Positions 28,737 to 36,945 of a stretch of DNA of 64,000 nucleotides are shown one piece after another; position 1 is the stretch's first letter; each line of letters begins with the position of its first letter. This stretch comes from Muribaculaceae bacterium. GTDB taxonomy: Bacteria > Bacteroidota > Bacteroidia > Bacteroidales > Muribaculaceae. The notes below the pieces were generated by a model. The model was given only the letters and a program-made list of their open reading frames with translations. It had not been told where the DNA came from and did not search any database. The stretch lies in contig JAMPGA010000001.1 of NCBI GenBank assembly GCA_023664185.1, positions 52,109-116,108 on the forward strand, given 5' to 3'. The position numbers and the translations under genes are program-made.

Positions 28737-29453
28737 ATGGAAGCATTTTGGGACACGGTCACAGCTTTGCAAATCACGCCATTGTCTGCCGTATTGCGCA
28801 TATTCCTATCGCTTGTGTTGGGCGCATGTGTAGGCATAGAGCGCAAAACCAAAGGTCAGATGGCCGGATTGCGCACGTTCTCGCTCATCTCCATGGGCGC
28901 ATGCATTGCAATGATGCTTTCCATCTACGTGTGCCAGGAGACATCGGGGCTTCAGAGAGCCGATCCGAGCCGAATAGCAGCACAGGTCATATCGGGTATA
29001 GGTTTTCTGGGCGCAGGCACCATAATACAGATGAAAGGCTCGGTGCGCGGTCTCACCACTGCGGCCGGTATCTGGATCATAGCCACTGTGGGTATGGCCG
29101 TGGGTTGCGGTCTTTATCTTGTGGCCGTGGTTGCCACCATGCTTGTGCTTGTAGTGCTTACTCTGCTCGAGCATCTGGAGCGCAGAGTGAACGTAGGCAA
29201 TGAGTCGCGCACCATAAGGCTCAAGGTCAAAGGTATAGTCAGCTCCATAATGCCATATCAGGAAGTGTTGGCACAGTATGGCATACACCTGTCTAAAGTG
29301 TATGTAGAGTACGACTACGAACAGCACACCACCCGTCTGAATCTGGTGGTATTGATCAGAGAACACTCCGATTTCATCGATGTGTTTGACTCTCTGCACA
29401 ATATACGTCCCACAATTACCATATCCCTATCTAATCAAGCTGACCTCTCCTAA
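28737..29453 (+). CDS. MgtC/SapB-family membrane protein
   Basis: 238 residues. Four to five membrane helices in the first 145 residues with the family hallmarks VLGACVGIERKTKGQMAGLRT, SGIGFLGAGTIIQ and VRGLTTAAGIW. A cytosolic ACT-like tail of about 80 residues follows. MgtC-type proteins affect magnesium starvation survival and F-ATPase or ion balance. The downstream antiporter gene begins 12 bp after the stop. Confidence 0.92.
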   Translation: MEAFWDTVTALQITPLSAVLRIFLSLVLGACVGIERKTKGQMAGLRTFSLISMGACIAMMLSIYVCQETSGLQRADPSRIAAQVISGIGFLGAGTIIQMKGSVRGLTTAAGIWIIATVGMAVGCGLYLVAVVATMLVLVVLTLLEHLERRVNVGNESRTIRLKVKGIVSSIMPYQEVLAQYGIHLSKVYVEYDYEQHTTRLNLVVLIREHSDFIDVFDSLHNIRPTITISLSNQADLS

Positions 29454-29465
29454 ATAAAATAAGAC

Positions 29466-31712
29466 GTGATACTTGCAAATGCCACTGCCGCAGTCGGAGC
29501 CTTCAATATAGAAGGCTTGATTGGCGACCTCGCCTTTATCCTGATACTCGGAGCCGTTACAACCCTGCTGTTCAAATGGCTCAGACAGCCTGTCGTGCTC
29601 GGCTATATCGTGGCCGGTTTCCTTGCAAGCCCACACTTCTCTTATCTGCCGTCAGTGACCACTGAGGCCAATATAGACTTTTGGGCACAAATCGGCATTA
29701 TAGTACTGCTGTTTTCGCTGGGACTGGAATTCAGTTTCAAGAAGCTTGTCAATGCCGGAGCTCCGGCAGTGGTGACGGCGCTATTCATAGTGTGTGGCAT
29801 GATGGCTGCAGGTTTCGCCGCAGGACACATTCTGGGATTCACCAACATCAACTCGCTGTTTCTGGGTGGTATGCTCTCGATGTCGTCAACAACCATCATC
29901 ATCAAGGCTTTTACCGATCTTGGGCTACGGCAACGAAAATTCGCATCACTTGTTTTCGCAGTTCTCATCGTCGAAGATCTCTTTGCAGTGTTGATGATGG
30001 TGATACTCTCGTCAATAGCCATCAACAACAGTGTAGAGGGAAGCGAGATGCTCTATAGCATCAGCAAGTTGGCATTCTTCCTGATAATATGGTTTGTGAC
30101 AGGCGTTTTCGTGCTTCCATCTCTGCTCAATTCTCAACGCCGCTTTCTGAATGCCGAAACACTGCTGATTGTATCCATGGGTCTATGTCTTGGCATGGCC
30201 GTATTCTCGGTAGCCTGCGGATTCTCTCTGGCTCTCGGAGCCTTTGTGATGGGCTCAATCCTTGCCGGCACAAGTTTTGCCGAACGAATCGAACGAATCA
30301 CGATGCCCGTCAAAGACCTGTTTGGATCGGTATTTTTCATCTCCGTCGGCATGATGGTAAACCCAGAGATAATAGTGCAATATTGGTTGCCGATACTAAT
30401 ATTGTCGGCCGTGGTCATAGTAGGCATGATATTTTTCGGCACCTTCGGTATGCTGCTTACCGGTCAGACTCTGAGGGTGGCAATGGAGAGTGGCTTCTCA
30501 CTGACTCAAATAGGTGAGTTTGCCTTCATCATAGCCTCACTTGGCATGAGTCTTGGAGTGCTCGACCATCAGATTTACCCTATCGTGGTGGCGGTGTCGG
30601 TGCTCACAACTTTCACCACCCCATACTTTATCCGCATGGCCGATCCGGCTTACCGCTACGTGGAGTCACATCTGCCTGGCAGACTGCATTTTCTAATTGA
30701 TCGTTACACCGAAAATGCCACCGCTGAGCAGAACGCCACCGCTGACCTGTGGAAAACCCTGCTGAAGCGCTATCTTTGGCGAGTGGTGCTCTACTCGATT
30801 GTGCTTATAGCACTCACAATCATCTCTCTCCATTACCTTCTCCCCTTCCTCACTGTGATATTCCCGAGCTGGGGACGGTTTATCTGCATGCTTGTGTCCC
30901 TCTCGGTTATGGCTCCGTTCCTGCTGGCTCTCACCTACCCCGCGTCAAAACGTATAGAGCGTGCTCGCCTCCGCGCCTGCAATGCCCGCTTCGATGTGCC
31001 TCTCATAGCAATGACTGTGGTAAGGCTTCTGATAGCCATGGCCATAATTGTTTATCTTCTCAGCGCCATCTACTCGATGGCAGTGGGATGGACCCTGGGA
31101 GTGGCGCTGTTTATAATAATGATGCTCAGCTATTCCAAGCGAATAAGAAAACGCCTCGAGAGAATCGAGACTCGGTTTATGGACAATCTAAACGAGCGAG
31201 AACTGCGCAAAACCGGCGCCAAAAACAACCTCGTGGCCAACATGCACCTTGCATATATGACCGTGGGTTACGATTGCCCCTTCGTGGGCGAGCAGCTGAA
31301 AAACTCCGGACTCCGAAGGCGTTTCGGCGTCTCAGTGTCATCTATACAGCGCGGTGGCAACATGCTTATGGTGCCCGGAGCTGACGAACGTATATTCCCT
31401 GGCGATATTCTCGGCGTAATAGGCACTGACGAAGAGATCCAGAATTTGATCCCGGTGGTAGAGGCTTCAGGCGACAACACCCAGGGATCATCGCCTGAAG
31501 ATGTCAAACTCACCAGTGTGCGCCTATCCGACGAGTCACCGATAGTTGGACGCTCTGTGGCCACAAGCCGTCTTAGAGAAGACTATGAGGCTCTCCTTGT
31601 GGCCATACAGCGTAATGACGATTATCTGCAACCATCTCCCGAACTGATTTTCCAGCCCGGCGACATACTTTGGCTCGTTGGAGATATCAAGAAACTCCCA
31701 ACCCTCAACTGA
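29466..31712 (+). CDS. CPA2-family monovalent cation:proton antiporter with two TrkA-C domains
   Basis: 748 residues, GTG start (29466); no ATG alternative lies near. About twelve membrane helices in residues 1-400 (for example LGYIVAGFLASPH, LLFSLGLEFSFKKL, SMSSTTIIIKAFTDLG, FAVLIVEDLFAVLMM) identify the KefB/Na+-H+ exchanger fold. A second helical block lies at about 430-560. The cytosolic tail has two TrkA-C-like domains (VGEQLKNSGLR to FPGDILGVIG; VGRSVATSRLR to QPGDILWLVGD) without a full TrkA-N, so nucleotide gating, if any, goes through TrkA-C. Probably K+ or Na+ export. Confidence 0.92.
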   Translation: MILANATAAVGAFNIEGLIGDLAFILILGAVTTLLFKWLRQPVVLGYIVAGFLASPHFSYLPSVTTEANIDFWAQIGIIVLLFSLGLEFSFKKLVNAGAPAVVTALFIVCGMMAAGFAAGHILGFTNINSLFLGGMLSMSSTTIIIKAFTDLGLRQRKFASLVFAVLIVEDLFAVLMMVILSSIAINNSVEGSEMLYSISKLAFFLIIWFVTGVFVLPSLLNSQRRFLNAETLLIVSMGLCLGMAVFSVACGFSLALGAFVMGSILAGTSFAERIERITMPVKDLFGSVFFISVGMMVNPEIIVQYWLPILILSAVVIVGMIFFGTFGMLLTGQTLRVAMESGFSLTQIGEFAFIIASLGMSLGVLDHQIYPIVVAVSVLTTFTTPYFIRMADPAYRYVESHLPGRLHFLIDRYTENATAEQNATADLWKTLLKRYLWRVVLYSIVLIALTIISLHYLLPFLTVIFPSWGRFICMLVSLSVMAPFLLALTYPASKRIERARLRACNARFDVPLIAMTVVRLLIAMAIIVYLLSAIYSMAVGWTLGVALFIIMMLSYSKRIRKRLERIETRFMDNLNERELRKTGAKNNLVANMHLAYMTVGYDCPFVGEQLKNSGLRRRFGVSVSSIQRGGNMLMVPGADERIFPGDILGVIGTDEEIQNLIPVVEASGDNTQGSSPEDVKLTSVRLSDESPIVGRSVATSRLREDYEALLVAIQRNDDYLQPSPELIFQPGDILWLVGDIKKLPTLN

Positions 31713-31718
31713 TCTCAA

Positions 31719-32789
31719 ATGCATAAGGAAAAGGCTCTCCCGATCGGCTCCATACTTAAAGGAGGAAAATATGAGGTGACCATAACCGAGTTGCTGACGG
31801 CCGACTCTCAGGGTTTTCTATACATCGGAGAGATTAAAGACAACAAAAGTTGCAAGGGATCTGGCAACAACACAAAGGTAGTGGTCAGGGAACATTTTAT
31901 GACCTTTTGCTCTGAACGTGCTGCAGATGGCTGCACCGTGGAGACTCCGGAGGATATAGCTCCTACAGTGGAGGGGTGTCTCGAAAATTTCAAACTCGCC
32001 TCCGAGTTGAGGCGCGAGGTGGCGTTCAACTATCCCACTATCATTGACGTGCTTGACTGTTTTGCCTATAACAACACGTATTATTATCTGGTGGAATATC
32101 TCAATGGGGCTACCTTTGAAGAATACATAAACCAGAACGGGCCCATCACACTCGACGAGGCTCGTGTATTGCTGCGCCCCATATTCAGAGCCGCAGCCCA
32201 TTTCCACGTAAAGCGAGCGCTGCACTCCGACATTCATCCCCGACACATCCGTTTCACCACTCATCACGGCGTCACCGAGCCTGTGCTCTTCAGTCTCTAC
32301 ACCTCCATCCATTTTAATGAAGACGGCCGTAGGCTTTGGAGCATTCAAAACACTAACTGCCGTGAAGGATATGCTCCGCCTGAGCAGTATTTTGAGATTG
32401 AGAACTTCCTTCCTCAGATAGATGTATACGCCCTTGCCGCCACACTCGTGTTTGCTTTGAGCGGGAAACATCTACCCGACTCTCGGACTATCAGCGAAGA
32501 GATTATCCGCGAGACACTGCCCAAAACGCTTGCCGAGACCTATGTGAGCGCCTTGATTCATGCTCTCAGCCCGGATTATACAACCCGTACGGTATCGGTG
32601 ACCGGATTTTTCGACAAGATGAAGCTGACCTACGATATCAGACAGCAACAGCTGCGTCATCATTCAGCAGAGCCCACGCCTGATCTTCCTGCACCACGAA
32701 ACGACGGGCTGCGCATGAAACTCATGGCCGTAGGAGCTATTTTGGCTGCCGTTGCCGCTATATTGGCGCTCATTTTCACTGTATTTTAA
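31719..32789 (+). CDS. Protein-kinase-fold pseudokinase with C-terminal membrane anchor
   Basis: 356 residues. The fold is recognisable from YYLVEYLNGATFEEYI (hinge and helix D), LHSDIHPRHIRF (catalytic loop) and EGYAPPEQY, DVYALAATLVFALSG (activation-segment end and helix F). Catalytic residues are eroded: the ATP lysine position reads VVVREHF (Arg57), the loop keeps Asp171 but has His for Lys and His for Asn, and DFG is replaced by LFSLYTS. One membrane helix closes the protein (LMAVGAILAAVAAILALIF). It begins 6 bp after the antiporter stop, so a regulatory or scaffold role for the transporter is plausible (inference). Confidence 0.82.
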   Translation: MHKEKALPIGSILKGGKYEVTITELLTADSQGFLYIGEIKDNKSCKGSGNNTKVVVREHFMTFCSERAADGCTVETPEDIAPTVEGCLENFKLASELRREVAFNYPTIIDVLDCFAYNNTYYYLVEYLNGATFEEYINQNGPITLDEARVLLRPIFRAAAHFHVKRALHSDIHPRHIRFTTHHGVTEPVLFSLYTSIHFNEDGRRLWSIQNTNCREGYAPPEQYFEIENFLPQIDVYALAATLVFALSGKHLPDSRTISEEIIRETLPKTLAETYVSALIHALSPDYTTRTVSVTGFFDKMKLTYDIRQQQLRHHSAEPTPDLPAPRNDGLRMKLMAVGAILAAVAAILALIFTVF

Positions 32790-32966
32790 GAAAAATTCAT
32801 TAAAATTTGTGTTGTCGGGGATTTTTTGATAAATTTAACCCCTGAAAGCGAACATTAAGCTCTCTCTAAACGTTATTTTAATATACATTCTTTTCATCAA
32901 CCCAATGCAGAGGCAAAGCTTCTGACACAGATGACTGCCCTGTAATAGAAACACTTTATACAGATT

Positions 32967-33164
32967 ATGAAAGCTTTAAACATCGTGCTCGCAATCGTGG
33001 GCGGAGCTATCGCCGGCGCTACTGTAGGTCTTCTTCTCGCTCCTGAAAAAGGTGAAGACACCCGCAAGAACATCATGAAATATCTCGAAGAGAAAGGCAT
33101 CAAGCTCCACAAGAGCAAGCTCGAAGAGCTCGCCGACGAAATTGCCGATGAAATTGGCAAATAA
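32967..33164 (+). CDS. YtxH-domain small membrane protein 1
   Basis: 65 residues. One glycine-rich membrane helix (IVLAIVGGAIAGATVGLLLAP) followed by the YtxH signature PEKGEDTRKNI and a charged amphipathic tail. YtxH proteins are often stress-induced; function is not defined. It is a paralogue of the next gene, of exactly the same length. Confidence 0.85.
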   Translation: MKALNIVLAIVGGAIAGATVGLLLAPEKGEDTRKNIMKYLEEKGIKLHKSKLEELADEIADEIGK

Positions 33165-33235
33165 GCATTAGGTCTTCACTCCGGAGAGACCAATATACTC
33201 CACCAACATCCATCACCCTCAGAGACTCAACAACA

Positions 33236-33433
33236 ATGTCAAACTACACTCTGCTCTTCGCATTTCTCGGCGGCGCGCTCGTGGGCGCCGGAGCCGCTCT
33301 GCTTTTCGCCCCAGAAAAAGGTGAAGATATCCGTTCACGCATAGCTCAGCTTCTCCGCAAAAAGGGTATTCTCTGCTCCGACAACGAGATTGATGCGCTT
33401 GTTGAGCAACTGACCACACAGATTGACGATTGA
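33236..33433 (+). CDS. YtxH-domain small membrane protein 2
   Basis: 65 residues, tandem paralogue of the preceding gene. LLFAFLGGALVGAGAALLFAP is the membrane helix and PEKGEDIRSRI the shared motif; the tails differ (ILCSDNEIDALVEQLTTQI). The start ATG at 33236 lies 71 bp after the first copy's stop. Confidence 0.85.
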   Translation: MSNYTLLFAFLGGALVGAGAALLFAPEKGEDIRSRIAQLLRKKGILCSDNEIDALVEQLTTQIDD

Positions 33434-33476
33434 TGTCGCTCAGACACCTATTCTGATTTCAAACTCCCATATCAGA

Positions 33477-33529
33477 GCGGGGACACATTCCCAATTGCCG
33501 TCATTACGACCATTCAGTTGTGTCCCCGC
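33477..33529. terminator. Long-stem hairpin after the YtxH pair
   Basis: GCGGGGACACA (33477-33487) pairs perfectly with TGTGTCCCCGC (33519-33529) around a 31-nt loop. No T-run follows; it may be a processing or attenuation structure. A TATATTTG (33531-33538) follows directly and could be the -7 element of the next gene. Confidence 0.45.
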
Positions 33530-33548
33530 CTATATTTGTCACTAAGCA

Positions 33549-33887
33549 ATGTCAGAGTTAAAAGAAAAAATTGGAAGTATCTGGATTGAGATCCAGGAGA
33601 CCATCAAACTCAATATAGACTATGCCAAGCTCACGGGCGCTGAAAAGCTCACTGCCCTACTCTCGGCGTGTGTGGTTGGGCTGATTACCATTATTCTTGT
33701 TTCGGCAGTTATCTTTCTTATTTCCATCGCAATTATCGTTCTTATATCGAATGCCACCGGTGTCTTCGGTGCCTGTATGATAGTGGCTGGAATTTATGCT
33801 CTGCTTCTGATATTGCTTTTTGCGTTCAGGCGTAAGCTCGTGGTCGATCCGATCGCTAAATTTATCTCACTCCTAATTCTCAAATGA
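33549..33887 (+). CDS. Holin-superfamily/DUF1469-like membrane protein
   Basis: 112 residues. Two adjacent hydrophobic helices (SACVVGLITIILVSAVIFLI and IVAGIYALLLILLFAF) with a short amphipathic N-terminus (IWIEIQETIKLNIDYAKLTG). This is the pattern of small Bacteroidetes proteins annotated as phage-holin family or DUF1469. No lysis genes are nearby, so an envelope or stress role is likelier than phage lysis. Confidence 0.75.
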   Translation: MSELKEKIGSIWIEIQETIKLNIDYAKLTGAEKLTALLSACVVGLITIILVSAVIFLISIAIIVLISNATGVFGACMIVAGIYALLLILLFAFRRKLVVDPIAKFISLLILK

Positions 33888-33899
33888 TTCCATCAGCCA

Positions 33900-34181
33900 A
33901 TGTCTGCTACAAAACAATTTCCTCACCATTCATCTGACTGGAAAGGTTATACCATGGATGAGATGCGGTATATGAGAGCATATACTGCTGCCAGGATAGA
34001 AATAAACCGCGACAGGATATCGACCCGTGTCCGCGATCTCTCGATAGCCGGAAAAAAAGGTATCACCCCCACAGGGCTGGCCGGGCGTGTGCTGGGTGCA
34101 TTCAGCTACCTCGACATGGCTATCATAGCCTGGAAAGTGGGATCAAAGACCCTCAAAATGGTGCGCACACTGCGCAGATAA
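33900..34181 (+). CDS. Small conserved-looking hypothetical protein
   Basis: 93 residues, 12 bp after the holin-like gene. The N-terminal half is charged (MRYMRAYTAARIEINRDRIS), the C-terminal half is weakly amphipathic (VLGAFSYLDMAIIAWKVGS) and ends basic. No family recognised. Position suggests it works with the YtxH and holin-like proteins in a membrane stress module. Confidence 0.7.
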   Translation: MSATKQFPHHSSDWKGYTMDEMRYMRAYTAARIEINRDRISTRVRDLSIAGKKGITPTGLAGRVLGAFSYLDMAIIAWKVGSKTLKMVRTLRR

Positions 34182-34217
34182 TCCATCCAATTCCCTCGTT
34201 TATATCATCTTATCACA

Positions 34218-35069
34218 GTGAACAATTACATAGAAGTACGCATTGACCTCTCTCCCAGCAATGAAGATATCACCGATGTCCTCGCCGCCCTTCTGGCCGA
34301 CGAGGGCTTCGAAAGTTTTGTACCTGACACGAATGGCGTCACAGCCTATATCAAGGAGGAGGATTTCGACACTGCCGGTCTGGACAGAGCCATAGGCTCG
34401 CTTCCATTTGAGACCAATGCCAGTGTGAGCCACAAGACAGTGGAAGGTAAAGACTGGAATTCGGAATGGGAGAAGAATTATTTTAAGCCCATCGTTGTAG
34501 ACGATCTTTGCGTCATACATTCATCGTTTCATAAGGATGTGCCAACGTGCCGATACGACATCGTCATCGACCCAAAAATGGCATTCGGAACGGGTCATCA
34601 TGCCACCACTACCCTCATTTTAAGAAGACTGCTTTCCACCGATCTTACCGGATTGAAGATGGTAGATATGGGTACCGGCACAGGCATCCTGGCCATCTTG
34701 GCTTCCATGAGAGGGGTGGCACATGTAGATGCTATAGAGATCGACGAATTTGCCTACACAAATGCTCTTGAAAACGTGGCTCTCAACCATGCCGATGCCG
34801 TGAAATTGTATCATGGCAATGCTTCGACACTCGCCACCATAAGAGACGTGGACATTTTCGTAGCCAACATAAACCGCAATATTATCACAGCCGACATGCC
34901 TGCCTATGTCGACACCTTATCCCCTGGCGCTTCGCTTATCCTCAGCGGATTTTATGAAGAAGATATCCCCGTAATAATGAGGGAAGCAAAAAAGCTCGGC
35001 CTTACTTACGTCGACCACACAGTGATGGATAAATGGTGCTCATTGAAGCTCACCCTTCCCACTCTCTGA
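34218..35069 (+). CDS. prmA: Ribosomal protein L11 methyltransferase
   Basis: 283 residues, GTG start at 34218. The N-terminal substrate-recognition domain is followed by a class I SAM domain: DPKMAFGTGHHATT, MVDMGTGTGILAILASM, DAIEIDEFAYTNALEN and VANINRNII, all standard PrmA motifs. It trimethylates L11 on the ribosome. Confidence 0.93.
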   Translation: MNNYIEVRIDLSPSNEDITDVLAALLADEGFESFVPDTNGVTAYIKEEDFDTAGLDRAIGSLPFETNASVSHKTVEGKDWNSEWEKNYFKPIVVDDLCVIHSSFHKDVPTCRYDIVIDPKMAFGTGHHATTTLILRRLLSTDLTGLKMVDMGTGTGILAILASMRGVAHVDAIEIDEFAYTNALENVALNHADAVKLYHGNASTLATIRDVDIFVANINRNIITADMPAYVDTLSPGASLILSGFYEEDIPVIMREAKKLGLTYVDHTVMDKWCSLKLTLPTL

Positions 35070-35101
35070 TTCTCTCATATCAATCATTATCAGATAGACA
35101 C

Positions 35102-35641
35102 ATGGCAATGAAAAAGCTTTTGATAGGACTGGCACTGGCAAGCGTGATTTCTTTTTCTGCTGCGGGAGCCGATGATGTCAATCCCCGTAAGGATTCTTTT
35201 GCATGGGGGCTGGAGATAGGCCCGGGCATTGATATGGGAGGCGATGATATGTCGACCATCAATATCCACGCCACTCTCGGCTATCGCAATTCTTGGCTCA
35301 AAATGGCTGGAGTGGGCGTGGGAATAGACATGATGATGAGCAATTCGTGCAGATCTTTTCCCATCTACGCTATGGTCAGATCGTCATTTTCTACGCACCC
35401 AAAGCTTCTGTTTGGAGATCTTCGTGTGGGAGTGGCCTACAATCAGGCCACATCAATCCCTGATCGCACCAACTTCTACCTGCAGCCTGGCATAGGCATT
35501 GAGCTTGCCAGCGGACGCTCGTTTAGCTCACATTTGATTTTGTCGTATTCCTACAATGCCATGACCTTCTATGGCGACAAGCAGGACACCCTAATTAAGG
35601 GCCTGAACCGTGTCAACATCACCATCGGTGCCACCTTCTGA
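35102..35641 (+). CDS. Small outer-membrane beta-barrel protein
   Basis: 179 residues. The signal peptide (KKLLIGLALASVISFSAAGA) is followed by alternating-strand segments (FAWGLEIGPGIDMGG, INIHATLGYRN, FYLQPGIGIELASG) and a C-terminal VNITIGATF ending in Phe. An alternative start is ATG 35108. Its 3' end overlaps the convergent polymerase gene by 51 bp. Confidence 0.8.
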   Translation: MAMKKLLIGLALASVISFSAAGADDVNPRKDSFAWGLEIGPGIDMGGDDMSTINIHATLGYRNSWLKMAGVGVGIDMMMSNSCRSFPIYAMVRSSFSTHPKLLFGDLRVGVAYNQATSIPDRTNFYLQPGIGIELASGRSFSSHLILSYSYNAMTFYGDKQDTLIKGLNRVNITIGATF

Positions 35642-36922
35642 GAGGGTATTGGCGCCGGTCATTCCTTCCATCAAGATATAGAACATCACAAACATTGATG
35701 CTATCACCGTGATTTGCTGGTCATAAAACATTATGGCCAGCCAGATCAAGGCTATATATATCTTGATATTTTTACCCATCATTCTTCTGTCGGGCACTAA
35801 CAGAATGCTGACGAGATTAACCAATAACCATATAGTGCCGACAATGCCCAAATCTATAAGTACCCAAAATAGACTCGGTAAAGTACCGCTCATCATCCAT
35901 TTGTTCTTTTTGGAAAATTCTGTTTTGCCCATCACTGAACCACCCTTGAACTGACCAACTCCGGCACCAAACATCATACCACCCTTGGTGGGTTTGAGGG
36001 CCGACTTTACAAGACTGAGTTTCATGAAACGAGGCAGATCCACAGCCCAAACCATATCTGTCTCCAAGCCGGCATCCTGCACCCTAATGGCCAGATCCAT
36101 GAGCTCCTCCACATCTTCGCCACCCGTGAGATATGAAGTAATCACTTCTGCCTGAAGGAATTGATCGCTCTTGGTAATATTTATATATGTCCACCCCGCC
36201 ACCACCAGAATCAATATCATAAAGGGGGAAATGCACAGTACACGGAGTATATATTTCTTATCGATGGGGAACAATAGCACAATATATATGGCAATGAAAA
36301 CAAAGCTAATCTTTGTTTCATTAAAAAATGTAGGTAAGAGTAGAATGAAGAATATCTTATTGGCCTTTACATTCTGCCAAAAGCTGAGGCTGAAATCCCA
36401 ACGTTTTGAGAGGAAATAGAACGATGTGATGTAGATAAAGGTAGACACAGGGCCTGTGCCACCATCGCCAAACAGACCACCGTCATAGTCGGAAGGTCCG
36501 TATTTGAAAAACTGCAACATCACACAAGCCCCCTGCAGATAGAGCAATATCATCAGCTGTTTATCAAAAGTCTTGATAAAGCGTCCGGCGTTTTTCGATG
36601 TGAGTAGGTAGCGGATAATGGGGATACACATCACAAGCGCGATGTAAGAGCGGAGACCGTTTATCGTCATTGACAACGGCAAACGGTTGAGATAGGACGA
36701 TATGGCGACTATAACCAGCAGCGACAAAAGGATGAGAATATCTCTTCTGGAGCTCAAGGCGATGAGCCCCAGAATGATAAAGATGAAATCTTCCACGAAG
36801 AACACAACTTGCTTGAAGCCGGTCAGAAAAGGAAGGACATCCTGTTCAACAAACCCTACGCAAATCGAAGCCCACAGGGTGACCAACAGGATTGTGACGT
36901 AGAGTTGGTATTTCTCAATCAT
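35591..36922 (-). CDS. O-antigen polymerase/ligase-like membrane protein (Wzy-type)
   Basis: 443 residues with about ten to twelve membrane helices (for example LYVTILLVTLWASICVGF, ILILLSLLVIVAISSYL, WVLIDLGIVGTIWLLVNLV). A long soluble loop around residues 230-340 contains GGMMFGAGVGQFKGGS, similar to the periplasmic loop of Wzy/WaaL enzymes. It probably polymerises or ligates the polysaccharide exported by the adjacent Wza/Wzc proteins. It is the last gene of the leftward cluster. Confidence 0.78.
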   Translation of the reverse strand: MIEKYQLYVTILLVTLWASICVGFVEQDVLPFLTGFKQVVFFVEDFIFIILGLIALSSRRDILILLSLLVIVAISSYLNRLPLSMTINGLRSYIALVMCIPIIRYLLTSKNAGRFIKTFDKQLMILLYLQGACVMLQFFKYGPSDYDGGLFGDGGTGPVSTFIYITSFYFLSKRWDFSLSFWQNVKANKIFFILLLPTFFNETKISFVFIAIYIVLLFPIDKKYILRVLCISPFMILILVVAGWTYINITKSDQFLQAEVITSYLTGGEDVEELMDLAIRVQDAGLETDMVWAVDLPRFMKLSLVKSALKPTKGGMMFGAGVGQFKGGSVMGKTEFSKKNKWMMSGTLPSLFWVLIDLGIVGTIWLLVNLVSILLVPDRRMMGKNIKIYIALIWLAIMFYDQQITVIASMFVMFYILMEGMTGANTLSEGGTDGDVDTVQALN

Positions 36923-36945
36923 GCGTGCAGATAGAGCAATGACAA

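Noticed and set aside
33549..33887. Holin-like gene as evidence of a prophage
   Set aside because: No endolysin, capsid or integrase genes nearby; neighbours are small membrane proteins and prmA.
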